Assembly: GCA_964616405.1 (NCBI GenBank)
Contig: CAZTRE010000030.1
Coordinates: 1 to 12,866 of the forward strand
Direction of reading: 5' to 3'
Length of the DNA stretch: 12,866 bases
Source: JAEDES01 sp964616405
Lineage (GTDB): Bacteria > Bacillota_I > Bacilli_A > RF39 > UBA660
The notes under the pieces are model-generated. The model saw only the letters and a list, made by a program, of their open reading frames with translations. It had not been told where the DNA came from and made no database searches. Below, in pieces: positions 6,257 to 12,866 of the stretch. Both the position numbers and the translations under genes were made by a program. Positions within the stretch are counted from its first letter, which is position 1. The number at the start of each line of letters is the position of its first letter.

Positions 6257-7375
6257 CTACTTTATATGTAATTCTTCTAAACAATTTTTAAATACTTTTA
6301 CAAAAGTATCAATTTCTTCTTTAGTAGTCAAATAAGATAAGCTAATTCTTAAACTACTACTAGCTCTTTCTTTATCCCTTACAACAGCATAAACTGCCTT
6401 TGAATAATTTCCTACAGAACAAGCTGTTTGAGTTGAAATAAAAATATCATGGTTTTCTAAAGCATGTAACATTGTCTCTGACTTAATTTTCCTTAAACTT
6501 ATATTTAAAACATGTGGAATACATTTATCATTACTATTAATTAAAATATCTAAAGATTTCAATCCATCACGTAAATATTTATTTAGATTTAAAACATAAT
6601 CATATTTCTTATCAATATCAACATAAGCAAGTCTTAATGCCTTAGCTAAAGATACAATCATTGGTGTAGCTGGAGTTCCACTACGATAAATTGTCGTTGA
6701 CTTTCCACCATGAATAAGTGGCTCTAAGACAATATTTTCTTTCTTAATTAAGCAACCTATCCCCTTCATGCCATAAAACTTTTGAGCTGAAAAAGAAGCT
6801 AAATCTACTATTGACAAATCAATTTTTTCTTTACCAATACTTTGAGTGACATCACTATGAAAATAGCATTTTGGATATTTTTTTACAATTTCCGCAATTT
6901 TTTCAATTGGTTGTCTAACTCCAACTTCACTATTTACTGAAGCAATCGTTACCAAAATAGTATCATCTCTCATTAATGCTTCTAGCTTTTCTAAATCAAC
7001 CACTCCATTTTCATCTAAAGGTGCAAAATCAACTTCAAAACCTAACTCTTGTAAATATGCAAGTGGTGCAATAATTGAAGAATGTTCAAGTTCTGTACTA
7101 ATAATATGTTTTCCTCTATTTTGATATTTTAAACAAATTCCCTTAATAGCTGTATTATTAGCCTCACTCGCTCCACTAGTATAAATAACCTCGCTTGCCT
7201 TAACGCCTAAAATTGCTGCTACTTGATTTGTTGCAGCATCAATTAATTGTTTTGCCTTAACGCCTTCTTTATGTAAAGAATTGGGATTACCTATATATTC
7301 TTTTGTAGTTCTAACAAAAGTGTCTAATACATTTTCATTAACTGGTGTAGTTGCACTATAATCTAAATAAATCAT
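6257..7375 (-). CDS. Cysteine desulfurase (NifS/IscS family)
   Basis: A pyridoxal-phosphate (PLP) enzyme that removes sulfur from cysteine as an enzyme-bound persulfide, giving alanine and feeding Fe-S cluster or thio-cofactor synthesis. The protein has 372 residues, normal for the family. Visible motifs are LDYSATTP at the N-terminus, TSGASEANN (67-75), the cofactor-stacking H98 in ELEHSS, D175 and Q178 in HSDVTQ, the PLP lysine K199 in SAQKFYGMKGIG, and the catalytic loop cysteine C319 in STQTACSVG. Most relatives have His before the PLP lysine; here it is Gln. ATG 7375 fits the promoter and a GAGAG SD; an upstream in-frame TTG at 7399 lies within the -10 box. It is the first gene of an operon with the thioredoxin-like and CcdA-fusion genes. 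No scaffold gene (iscU or sufU) is next to it. Confidence 0.92.
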   Translation of the reverse strand: MIYLDYSATTPVNENVLDTFVRTTKEYIGNPNSLHKEGVKAKQLIDAATNQVAAILGVKASEVIYTSGASEANNTAIKGICLKYQNRGKHIISTELEHSSIIAPLAYLQELGFEVDFAPLDENGVVDLEKLEALMRDDTILVTIASVNSEVGVRQPIEKIAEIVKKYPKCYFHSDVTQSIGKEKIDLSIVDLASFSAQKFYGMKGIGCLIKKENIVLEPLIHGGKSTTIYRSGTPATPMIVSLAKALRLAYVDIDKKYDYVLNLNKYLRDGLKSLDILINSNDKCIPHVLNISLRKIKSETMLHALENHDIFISTQTACSVGNYSKAVYAVVRDKERASSSLRISLSYLTTKEEIDTFVKVFKNCLEELHIK

Positions 7376-7398
7376 TTTATCACTCTCTTCTTGTAACA

Positions 7399-7427
7399 AT
7401 TATAGCAAAATATTACCAATTATTAAA
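7399..7427 (-). promoter_or_regulatory. Promoter of the desulfurase-thioredoxin-CcdA operon
   Basis: Extended -10 TGCTATAAT, with TATAAT at 7404-7399. A weak -35 TTTAAT (7427-7422) lies 17 bp upstream. Transcription near 7392 would leave only about 17 nt before ATG 7375. A near direct repeat, ATAATTGGTA (7423-7414) and ATAATTGTTA (7403-7394), is offset by 20 bp across the promoter. Confidence 0.7.
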
Positions 7428-7429
7428 CC

Positions 7430-7621
7430 CTATTTATCTCCATCTCCGCTTATTTTATATAGATCATAATTAAGTTGTGCTAAAGCTAATTCTATTGTCA
7501 TTAATTTTTCACTATCATTAAGTTTTTCATTCTCTTCCAACTCTTTTATAATTTTATTTGCTACCGCAATAATTTCCTCTTTATTTTCGTGTAAATTTAT
7601 TTTTTCCATCATATATTTCAT
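7430..7621 (-). CDS. Small acidic helical protein, unknown
   Basis: A 63-residue protein that is not recognised. It is rich in Glu, Lys, Asn and Leu and almost entirely helix-forming, with no cysteine, signal peptide or membrane segment. Two amphipathic helices (about 11-32 and 37-56) could form a hairpin or mediate dimerisation. ATG 7621 is preceded by a strong GGAGGG SD at 5 nt, which supports real translation. The SD begins immediately after the T-tract of an intrinsic terminator, and no promoter is visible between them. Expression would therefore depend on read-through. The gene ends just before the desulfurase promoter. Confidence 0.65.
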   Translation of the reverse strand: MKYMMEKINLHENKEEIIAVANKIIKELEENEKLNDSEKLMTIELALAQLNYDLYKISGDGDK

Positions 7622-7626
7622 ACTAT

Positions 7627-7667
7627 CCCTCCAAAAAAGCAGTAACTCCTCAATAAAATTACTGCTT
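7627..7667 (-). terminator. Terminator/attenuator abutting a ribosome site
   Basis: A perfect 9-bp stem AAGCAGTAA/TTACTGCTT (7667-7659 with 7645-7637) closes a 13-base loop. Six T follow on the minus strand (7638-7633), and then the GGAGGG SD (7632-7627) of the next gene. It ends the 8493-7679 unit and may attenuate the 63-residue ORF. The loop contains GAGGAG, itself SD-like. Confidence 0.82.
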
Positions 7668-7678
7668 CAATACCATAC

Positions 7679-7957
7679 TTACTTATTTGTATTTTGGTAG
7701 TAATCTCTCTCTGCTATCGCAGCAGCCACCATATCAAGTTCTTCTAAATCGTCATCTTCCTCTTCCTTAAGTACTACCTCAATTTTATATAAAAGTTCTT
7801 TTAATGAACTACAAGTTAAATAGTTAATTTCAAATCTTTTTAAGACTCCTATTTCACCATTCGTTAACATTAGACTATTACCACAATCAACAAATTGACC
7901 AGAAGTAAAATCCATTCCTTCAACAATCTTATCAATATCAAATTCCATCTTATGCAT
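7679..7957 (-). CDS. Small hypothetical protein
   Basis: A 92-residue cytosolic protein, unrecognised. The N-terminal half alternates short strands (GQFVDCGNSLMLTNGEIGVLKRFEI), suggesting a small beta-rich fold. A helix follows at about 52-65, then an acidic EEEDDD run and a last helix. There is no signal peptide or membrane segment. The start is uncertain: ATG 7957 has only GGGG two bases before it, while ATG 7948 gives more normal spacing and a protein of 89 residues. It begins 11 bases after the stop of the membrane-anchored gene upstream, so the two form one unit. A perfect terminator hairpin follows. Confidence 0.7.
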   Translation of the reverse strand: MHKMEFDIDKIVEGMDFTSGQFVDCGNSLMLTNGEIGVLKRFEINYLTCSSLKELLYKIEVVLKEEEDDDLEELDMVAAAIAERDYYQNTNK

Positions 7958-7968
7958 AACCCCAATAA

Positions 7969-8493
7969 CTATCTACAAGAATACCCATTATTTCTCATAC
8001 GAGTCATTAACTCCCCTTCAGTATAACTATCTTTAATCTTCAACGTTACTACATTACTACTTTTTGTATTTGTATTAATTTTCATTTGTAATTCACCATT
8101 ATCAAAAAAATCAATATTATTTAAAATAATTGTTTCATCATCATCTATTTCTACTCGAGTAGTAACACTAGTCTTAGTTTTATTAATGGTAACTTTATTC
8201 TTACCCAAATATTCATAAGAATTTTCAAACGCACTAACCACACCATTTAAATAAGAATCATTATTCAAATATTTATCCGGCAACTTAACAGTTTTAACTA
8301 AAGCCATTTTTCTAATTTTATTACCATCGATTGTAACCTCTAACTCTTCATTAATTGTAATTCCCAAATCATCAACTATTCGTTTTTCACATACCACTAA
8401 TGGTTGTTTAACCGTTGCAAATAAATAAATTATTATAACAATCATTACAATAGTCAAAATTATTGGAAATACTCTATTTTTACCACGTCTCAT
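7969..8493 (-). CDS. Membrane-anchored hypothetical protein
   Basis: A 174-residue protein with a short basic start (MRRGKNR) and a very hydrophobic helix at about 8-27, then a mostly beta-strand-like domain outside the membrane. C35 just after the helix and C173 near the end could pair as a disulfide. The pattern of strand segments ending in a GELMTRMRNNGYSC motif recalls small lipoprotein-type domains such as DUF1307/YehR, but that match is impressionistic, and no lipobox is seen. ATG 8493 is chosen because the SD AGGTGG (8504-8499) lies 5 nt upstream; an in-frame GTG at 8502 is inside that SD. First gene of a two-gene unit. Function unknown. Confidence 0.75.
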   Translation of the reverse strand: MRRGKNRVFPIILTIVMIVIIIYLFATVKQPLVVCEKRIVDDLGITINEELEVTIDGNKIRKMALVKTVKLPDKYLNNDSYLNGVVSAFENSYEYLGKNKVTINKTKTSVTTRVEIDDDETIILNNIDFFDNGELQMKINTNTKSSNVVTLKIKDSYTEGELMTRMRNNGYSCR

Positions 8494-8513
8494 CTTCCCC
8501 ACCTCACAAGAAA

Positions 8514-8542
8514 ATTATAGCATAAAAGCAAAAAATAAACTA
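8514..8542 (-). promoter_or_regulatory. Promoter of the 8493-7679 unit (extended -10)
   Basis: Extended -10 TGCTATAAT, with TATAAT at 8519-8514. There is no convincing -35. The predicted start near 8507 lies only two or three bases before the SD, so the leader would be about 14 nt, among the shortest in the window. Confidence 0.65.
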
Positions 8543-8724
8543 TACTTATTAAACATACAAAAAATATAAAATGTAAATTATAAATTTATTGTTTTATTTC
8601 TAATTTTAATTAATATTACTTTTTTTATCTTAAGTTTTGCCTTTTAACTGGTTAGTTTAACGAACAAATTCCTTCTTATTTAAACATCGTTGATAAAATC
8701 AGTAGCAGCAATAATTTATAGCAC
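8543..8724. other. AT-rich intergenic stretch without identified features
   Basis: Between the promoter for 8493 and the terminator at 8725. It contains long A and T runs and no ORF with a usable SD on either strand. No tRNA-like, riboswitch-like or repeat structure was recognised. It is the largest gene-free stretch in the window, so a small RNA is conceivable but unsupported. Confidence 0.5.
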
Positions 8725-8776
8725 AAAAAATCATCCTAATATCTAAATTTTATTAAATATTATAGGATAATTTTTT
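8725..8776. terminator. Intrinsic terminator after the 487-residue protein gene
   Basis: Arms 8763-8776 and 8725-8738 pair over 14 positions with one G-U wobble (AAAAAATTATCCTA against TAGGATGATTTTTT). The loop is AT-rich, about 24 bases. The T-tract 8730-8725 serves the minus strand. The gene stop at 8783 lies 6 bases upstream. The structure is nearly symmetrical, but no gene is present on the plus strand to use it. Confidence 0.78.
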
Positions 8777-8782
8777 ACTCAT

Positions 8783-10246
8783 TTAATAATTACTTCGTAA
8801 CTGTTTTATATATACTTTATCTTTAGGGTATATTCTATCTCTATCAACTAATACTAATGGATATTGTCTAAACCAAACTGGTACTTTTTCTGGGTTTGGG
8901 CAATCGGCATCACGATATGTATCTAATAACATAGTATTTCCTCCACAAGTTCCCTTAATTAGAGTATCTGTTCTTCTATAACCTAATCTATCTAATGCTA
9001 AGTCAAAATATCTAAAGTATTTAGGATCAATATTTTCAGCACTTCTACTTAGATATTTTTGTACTTCTAAGCCACCATCAACTACACCTCTTTTATCTCT
9101 TAGATATATTTCTTCATAGTTCTTAGCAATTAAATATAGATTAGGACATATTTCATCTTCATAAGACCATTTAGTTTCAACTAGTTTTATAACATAATCA
9201 CCAATTCTAAAACAAGAACAAGTAGTTCCTCGTTCAACAAAACCATATTCTTTACTTTTGCTTAAATCCATATACTTTTCTGTCCATTCCTCAAGTAATG
9301 GTCCTAAACCACGACTATATATATATTCTAGTTCATGGCCCTTATCTTTTTCAAGATAATACCTTATACGGCTAGCAAAATCATTTAAAAGTTGTTCACT
9401 TATTTTTGTTTTATGCCTTAAGTATAAAGCAAAACGATAATCAGCTGATGTGCTAAATAATGCATCAGCATCTTCACTAAAGATACCTTCCTTTTTTTCT
9501 TTATCAGGATCACTTAATAATCTGCCTGTATCAGGGTCAGTAAGCCATAGATTTTTTAATAATTCTGAAGCTAAATAATTATATTTATAATCTCTAAGAA
9601 TAACTTCTTTTAATTTTTTATAATCTTTTTCACGATTATGTGTTAGTAATAAAACCGCCAATTTAGAAATATCTTCGGGGTCCATTAAATGTGGTAATAA
9701 AGTTAATTGTTCATATGGCTCATAAATAACTGATGTTGTATATTTAGTAATATCATCATATATTGTATCTATTTGTTCTGGATGATTATTAATTAAATAA
9801 TTCATAAATAAATAGCGAATATGAAGATTCGAATATCTTGATAATTTATGAATCAATTCCCTATTGTGACTATCAAATGCATATTTAACAATACAATCAA
9901 AATAACTTGTATCTGCATCAGAAGATAAAAACATATCAAAGTTTTCTTGCAGTATTTTAAGACCTAAAGGAGAATTATATAAAATATTATTTAACATTTC
10001 AGGTTTTACTCTGCTGATATCTAATAACTCATAAGCATAATCAACAAATTCTGGAATATCATAGATAACATCAAAACAAAAAGATGGTAAATTTTCTTTT
10101 AGTTTAGGAAGAAATCCATTTATTATTTCTATTCTATTTGGTGATTTCCTAATAATTTCAATTAAGTGTTCACGATCATATGGTGTACAACTAAAAACAA
10201 AATCCACTTTACCATCTTTTAAATATTCTAATGTGTTAAATGCCAT
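8783..10246 (-). CDS. Unknown 487-residue protein, possibly degenerate kinase-like
   Basis: No family recognised with confidence. The first 330 residues are helix-rich without signal peptide or membrane segments; several stretches (IRYLFMNYLINNHP, LASELLKNLWL) look like helical-repeat units. From about 334 the sequence changes: GFVERGTTCSCFRIGDYVIKL could be a glycine-rich loop with the strand bearing an ATP-binding lysine (G340, K354). LRDKRGVVDGGLEVQKYLSR resembles the following strands and hinge. GNTMLLDTYRDADCPNPE and PLVLVDRDRIYP complete the domain. HRD and DFG motifs are not visible, so an active kinase is not claimed. Cysteines at 343, 345, 367, 434 and 449 are noticeable. ATG 10246 follows the strong SD AAGGAGGAG. 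It is monocistronic, with its own promoter, operator-like palindrome and terminator, which suggests independent regulation. Confidence 0.8.
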   Translation of the reverse strand: MAFNTLEYLKDGKVDFVFSCTPYDREHLIEIIRKSPNRIEIINGFLPKLKENLPSFCFDVIYDIPEFVDYAYELLDISRVKPEMLNNILYNSPLGLKILQENFDMFLSSDADTSYFDCIVKYAFDSHNRELIHKLSRYSNLHIRYLFMNYLINNHPEQIDTIYDDITKYTTSVIYEPYEQLTLLPHLMDPEDISKLAVLLLTHNREKDYKKLKEVILRDYKYNYLASELLKNLWLTDPDTGRLLSDPDKEKKEGIFSEDADALFSTSADYRFALYLRHKTKISEQLLNDFASRIRYYLEKDKGHELEYIYSRGLGPLLEEWTEKYMDLSKSKEYGFVERGTTCSCFRIGDYVIKLVETKWSYEDEICPNLYLIAKNYEEIYLRDKRGVVDGGLEVQKYLSRSAENIDPKYFRYFDLALDRLGYRRTDTLIKGTCGGNTMLLDTYRDADCPNPEKVPVWFRQYPLVLVDRDRIYPKDKVYIKQLRSNY

Positions 10247-10268
10247 ATAATCTCCTCCTTGGTATGCT

Positions 10269-10298
10269 ATTATACCACAAAAAAGGAAATTTCTATAA
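10269..10298 (-). promoter_or_regulatory. Promoter of the 487-residue protein gene (extended -10)
   Basis: Extended -10 TGGTATAAT, with TATAAT at 10274-10269. A weak -35 TTATAG (10298-10293) lies 18 bp upstream. The start near 10262 coincides with the beginning of the SD, giving a leader of about 16 nt. Confidence 0.68.
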
Positions 10299-10313
10299 CA
10301 ACAAACCGTTGTT
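10297..10313. promoter_or_regulatory. Candidate operator palindrome upstream of 10246
   Basis: AACAACAAACCGTTGTT has perfect 6-base arms around a 5-base centre. It touches the -35 hexamer and extends upstream of it. The position fits a repressor or activator site for the 487-residue protein gene. No regulator gene is nearby. Confidence 0.4.
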
Positions 10314-10370
10314 CTAATTACAAAATAAAATTTTTCCTATCTCTTATTTTAAATTTTTATAGTTACCAAC

Positions 10371-10400
10371 AAAAAAGCAGAAGACTTAAACACTTCTACT
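10371..10400 (-). terminator. Intrinsic terminator of the phosphoketolase gene
   Basis: Arms 10393-10400 and 10376-10383 (AGTAGAAG with CTTCTGCT) pair over 8 positions with one G-U wobble, with a 9-base loop. Six T follow at 10376-10371. The first arm contains the TAG stop codon at 10396-10398. Confidence 0.8.
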
Positions 10401-12729
10401 CTGGCCATTTCCAATTTTTAATATATGGCATATCTTCACCATATTCACTAATATATTCCTTATGCTGCCTTAACATTTCATCGCACCAATCAATCAATGA
10501 CTTAGCATTCTCACTATATCTTGGAATATATTTTAAAGCAGATTTTACAAGATTAAATCTATCAATTTCATTTTGAACTCTAATATCAAACGTTGTTGTA
10601 ATAGTTCCTTCCTCCTTATATCCATGAACGTGCATATCTCTATTTTTACGTTTATAAGTTAGTTGATGAATCAAAGATGGATAACCATGGAAGTTAAAGA
10701 TGATTGGCTTATCTTGTGTAAATATCGCATCATACTCTTCATCTGTCATTCCATGTGGATGAGTATAATTAGATTGTAACTTCATTAAATCCACAACATT
10801 AACTACTCTAATTTTAATTCCCTTAACATATTTTCTTAAAATATCAACCGCTGCTAAAGTCTCTAATGTTGGGGTTTCTCCACAACAAGCCATTACAATA
10901 TCAGGATCTCCATTATCATTACTTGCAAAATCCCAAATACCTACACCTTTACTACAATGAATTCTCGCTTCATCTTTAGTTAACCATTGAGGTCTCGGAT
11001 GTTTTGATGCAACAATTACATTAACATAATTTTTAGTTCGAATACAATGATCAAATGTAGATAATAAACAATTTGTATCAGGTGGCAAATACATTCTCAC
11101 AACATCGGCTTTTTTAGTTACCAAGTGGTTTAAAAAGCCAGGATCTTGATGAGTATAACCATTATGATCTTGTTGAAAAACATGAGATACTAACATAAAG
11201 TTAAGCGAGGCAATCGGCGCTCTCCAAGGTATTTGATTACATACTTTTAACCATTTAGCATGTTGACTAGCCATTGAATCAACAATTCTAATAAAAGCCT
11301 CATAACTATGAATCAATCCATGTCTACCAGTAAGTAAATATCCTTCTAACATTCCTTGACACAAATGTTCTGATAAATATGAATCCATTACTCGACCATC
11401 TGCAGACAAAAACTCATCATCTTTTAAAGTCTTATAATTCCAAGTTCTATTTTCCGCTGAGAATATATAATTAAATCTATTTGATAGGGCTTCATCAGGG
11501 CCAAATATTCTAAAGTTTTTATTCTTATCATTAAGTTTAAAAACATCTCTAATATAATGTCCCAAATTCATTGTATCCTGTGAAATAATTTCCCCATGTT
11601 TTTCAAATTTCAAAGTATAATCTTCCCAATTAGGTACAACTAAATCTTTTAATAATAGTCCCCCATTTGCAAAAGGACTTGCTCCCATACACTTAGACGG
11701 AGACGGGATTAGTTCTCTTAACTCTTTATTTAATCTACCTGAATTGTCAAATAATTCTTCTGGTTTATAACTCCTTAACCATTTTTCTAAAGCTATTAAT
11801 CCTTCCGGATTATCTTTAGTTATTGAAATTGGGACCTGATGAGCTCTAAAACTACCTTCAATTTTCTTTTCACTAAATTCTTTTGGACCAGTCCAACCTT
11901 TAGGTGTTGTAAGAACTACTACTGGATACAATCCTTTTCCACTACTTTTTACTTTAACAATCTCACGAACTACTTTATCCATTGTTTCAGCCATTTCTTC
12001 GTGCATCTTTAATTGATTACTTCCTGAAACAAAGTATGGTTTCCAACCATAACCATGGAAAAAGTCTTCTAACTCTTCATTGCTCATTCGTCCCATAACA
12101 GTAGGATTAGCAATTTTATAACCATTACGATGTAAAATAGGTAAAACAACACCATCAGTTTTTTTATTTAAAAACTTATTTATATGCCAACTTGTTGCAA
12201 GAGGACCTGTTTCAGCTTCTCCATCGCCAACAACACAAGCTGCAATTAAATCTTTATTATCCAAAACTGCTCCAGCTGCATGAGCTAAACTATATCCCAG
12301 TTCTCCCCCTTCATGAATAGACCCTGGTGTTTCCGGAGCAACATGAGAACTAACTCCACCTGGAAAACTAAATTGTTTACAAAGTTTCTTTAATCCCTCT
12401 TCATCCTCTGTTATATTTGGATAAAATTTTGTATAAACCCCTTCTAAATAATTGTTAGCAATCATTGCTTGACCTCCATGCCCAGGTCCAGAAATATAAA
12501 TCATACGAAGTTTATATTTTTTTATTATACGATTTAAATGCATATAAATAAAATTTTGTCCTGGTGCAGTTCCCCAATGACCAACAACATTAGGCTTAAT
12601 ATCTGTAATTTCTAATTTTCTTCTAAGTAGTGGATTATCTAGTAAATAAAGTTGAGCTACTGACAAATAATTTAGTGCTCTAAAATAACCATCTAATTTG
12701 CTTAATTCTTTTTTTGATAAAACTGCCAT
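10396..12729 (-). CDS. xfp: Xylulose-5-P/fructose-6-P phosphoketolase
   Basis: A thiamine-diphosphate enzyme that splits xylulose 5-phosphate (often also fructose 6-phosphate) with phosphate into acetyl phosphate plus glyceraldehyde 3-phosphate (or erythrose 4-phosphate). It is the key step of heterolactic-type sugar breakdown. The 777 residues are close to the family length of about 790-825. Family motifs are seen in order: GHWGTAPGQNF (50-60), GPGHGGQA (81-88), FSFPGGVSSHVAPETPG (120-136), cofactor and metal motif GDGEAETG (168-175), ILHRNGYKI (198-206), GPDEALSNR (410-418), LEGYLLTGRHG (461-471) and QQDHNGYTHQDPGF (519-532). ATG 12729 has the SD GGGAGG 7 nt upstream. Cytosolic and monocistronic with its own terminator. 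Acetyl phosphate would go to ATP through acetate kinase, not encoded here. Whether it accepts both substrates cannot be read from the sequence. Confidence 0.97.
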   Translation of the reverse strand: MAVLSKKELSKLDGYFRALNYLSVAQLYLLDNPLLRRKLEITDIKPNVVGHWGTAPGQNFIYMHLNRIIKKYKLRMIYISGPGHGGQAMIANNYLEGVYTKFYPNITEDEEGLKKLCKQFSFPGGVSSHVAPETPGSIHEGGELGYSLAHAAGAVLDNKDLIAACVVGDGEAETGPLATSWHINKFLNKKTDGVVLPILHRNGYKIANPTVMGRMSNEELEDFFHGYGWKPYFVSGSNQLKMHEEMAETMDKVVREIVKVKSSGKGLYPVVVLTTPKGWTGPKEFSEKKIEGSFRAHQVPISITKDNPEGLIALEKWLRSYKPEELFDNSGRLNKELRELIPSPSKCMGASPFANGGLLLKDLVVPNWEDYTLKFEKHGEIISQDTMNLGHYIRDVFKLNDKNKNFRIFGPDEALSNRFNYIFSAENRTWNYKTLKDDEFLSADGRVMDSYLSEHLCQGMLEGYLLTGRHGLIHSYEAFIRIVDSMASQHAKWLKVCNQIPWRAPIASLNFMLVSHVFQQDHNGYTHQDPGFLNHLVTKKADVVRMYLPPDTNCLLSTFDHCIRTKNYVNVIVASKHPRPQWLTKDEARIHCSKGVGIWDFASNDNGDPDIVMACCGETPTLETLAAVDILRKYVKGIKIRVVNVVDLMKLQSNYTHPHGMTDEEYDAIFTQDKPIIFNFHGYPSLIHQLTYKRKNRDMHVHGYKEEGTITTTFDIRVQNEIDRFNLVKSALKYIPRYSENAKSLIDWCDEMLRQHKEYISEYGEDMPYIKNWKWPE

Positions 12730-12753
12730 ACGCTAGCCTCCCTATTCTATTTA

Positions 12754-12782
12754 ATTATATATTAAAATCAAAAATAATACTA
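12754..12782 (-). promoter_or_regulatory. Probable promoter of the phosphoketolase gene
   Basis: A perfect -10 TATAAT (12759-12754) lies 24 bases before ATG 12729, with a weak -35 region. No TGn extension is present. AT-rich surroundings lower confidence. The rest of the window end (12783-12866) shows no gene that can be supported. Confidence 0.5.
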
Positions 12783-12866
12783 TAAAAAATTTTTATTACA
12801 CAAAAAAACTGATGTTGAGTTACAATTGATGTGAGACCAAAATGGTATACAAAAAGCGATTAATAC

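Noticed and set aside
7376..7399. TTG start at 7399 adding 8 residues to the desulfurase
   Set aside because: The TTG begins at the last base of the -10 box and has no SD, and family members begin near the LDYSATTP motif.
8503..8782. Possible small RNA or riboswitch in the longest intergenic region
   Set aside because: Apart from the terminator and promoter, no stable conserved-looking structure could be recognised by eye in the AT-rich sequence.
10259..10576. Plus-strand ORF of 105 codons
   Set aside because: It starts in the promoter of the 487-residue protein gene and runs antisense into the phosphoketolase end, with no SD.
12842..12866. Possible plus-strand gene start (ATG 12842)
   Set aside because: Only eight codons are visible before the window ends, the SD is poor and the promoter is unconvincing.

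Overview
The window is strongly AT-rich DNA from a low-GC Gram-positive-type bacterium. The compact spacing, the Firmicutes-style Shine-Dalgarno (SD) sites and the SigA-type promoters suggest an uncultured gut Bacillota or Mycoplasmatota-like lineage. That assignment is inference. A run of exactly 100 N at 3935-4034 is flanked by identical 55-base ends, which points to a scaffolded draft or metagenome assembly. All 14 genes that can be supported lie on the minus strand. None of them ends in TGA (8 TAA, 6 TAG).

Layout in the direction of transcription, from right to left. (1) Phosphoketolase (10396-12729), a monocistronic unit with its own promoter and terminator. (2) A 487-residue protein of unknown function (8783-10246), also monocistronic, with a palindrome over its -35 region. 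Its C-terminal third is faintly protein-kinase-like. (3) A 280-base AT-rich intergenic stretch, then a small operon of a membrane-anchored hypothetical protein (7969-8493) and a small hypothetical protein (7679-7957). A terminator follows and sits directly on the ribosome site of a 63-residue ORF (7430-7621). (4) A thiol and sulfur operon: cysteine desulfurase (6257-7375), thioredoxin-like protein (5987-6247) and a secreted-thioredoxin/CcdA membrane fusion (4769-5986). (5) A three-gene operon of a DUF1292-like protein (4455-4712), a long acidic low-complexity protein split by the assembly gap (2954-4437) and a tail-anchored protein (2443-2946). (6) A surface metallopeptidase (1323-2357) followed by a Nudix hydrolase (774-1295). 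(7) A secreted, cysteine-rich glucosaminidase-like wall hydrolase (34-690).

The themes are envelope functions and central carbon metabolism. The wall hydrolase and metallopeptidase act outside the cell. The CcdA fusion can carry reducing power across the membrane to thiols there, with the thioredoxin-like protein as a plausible cytosolic donor. The phosphoketolase cleaves sugar phosphates to acetyl phosphate. No tRNA, rRNA, CRISPR array, insertion sequence or phage gene was seen. The most likely sources of new biology are the 487-residue protein, the desulfurase-thioredoxin-CcdA operon and the DUF1292-like/disordered/tail-anchored operon.
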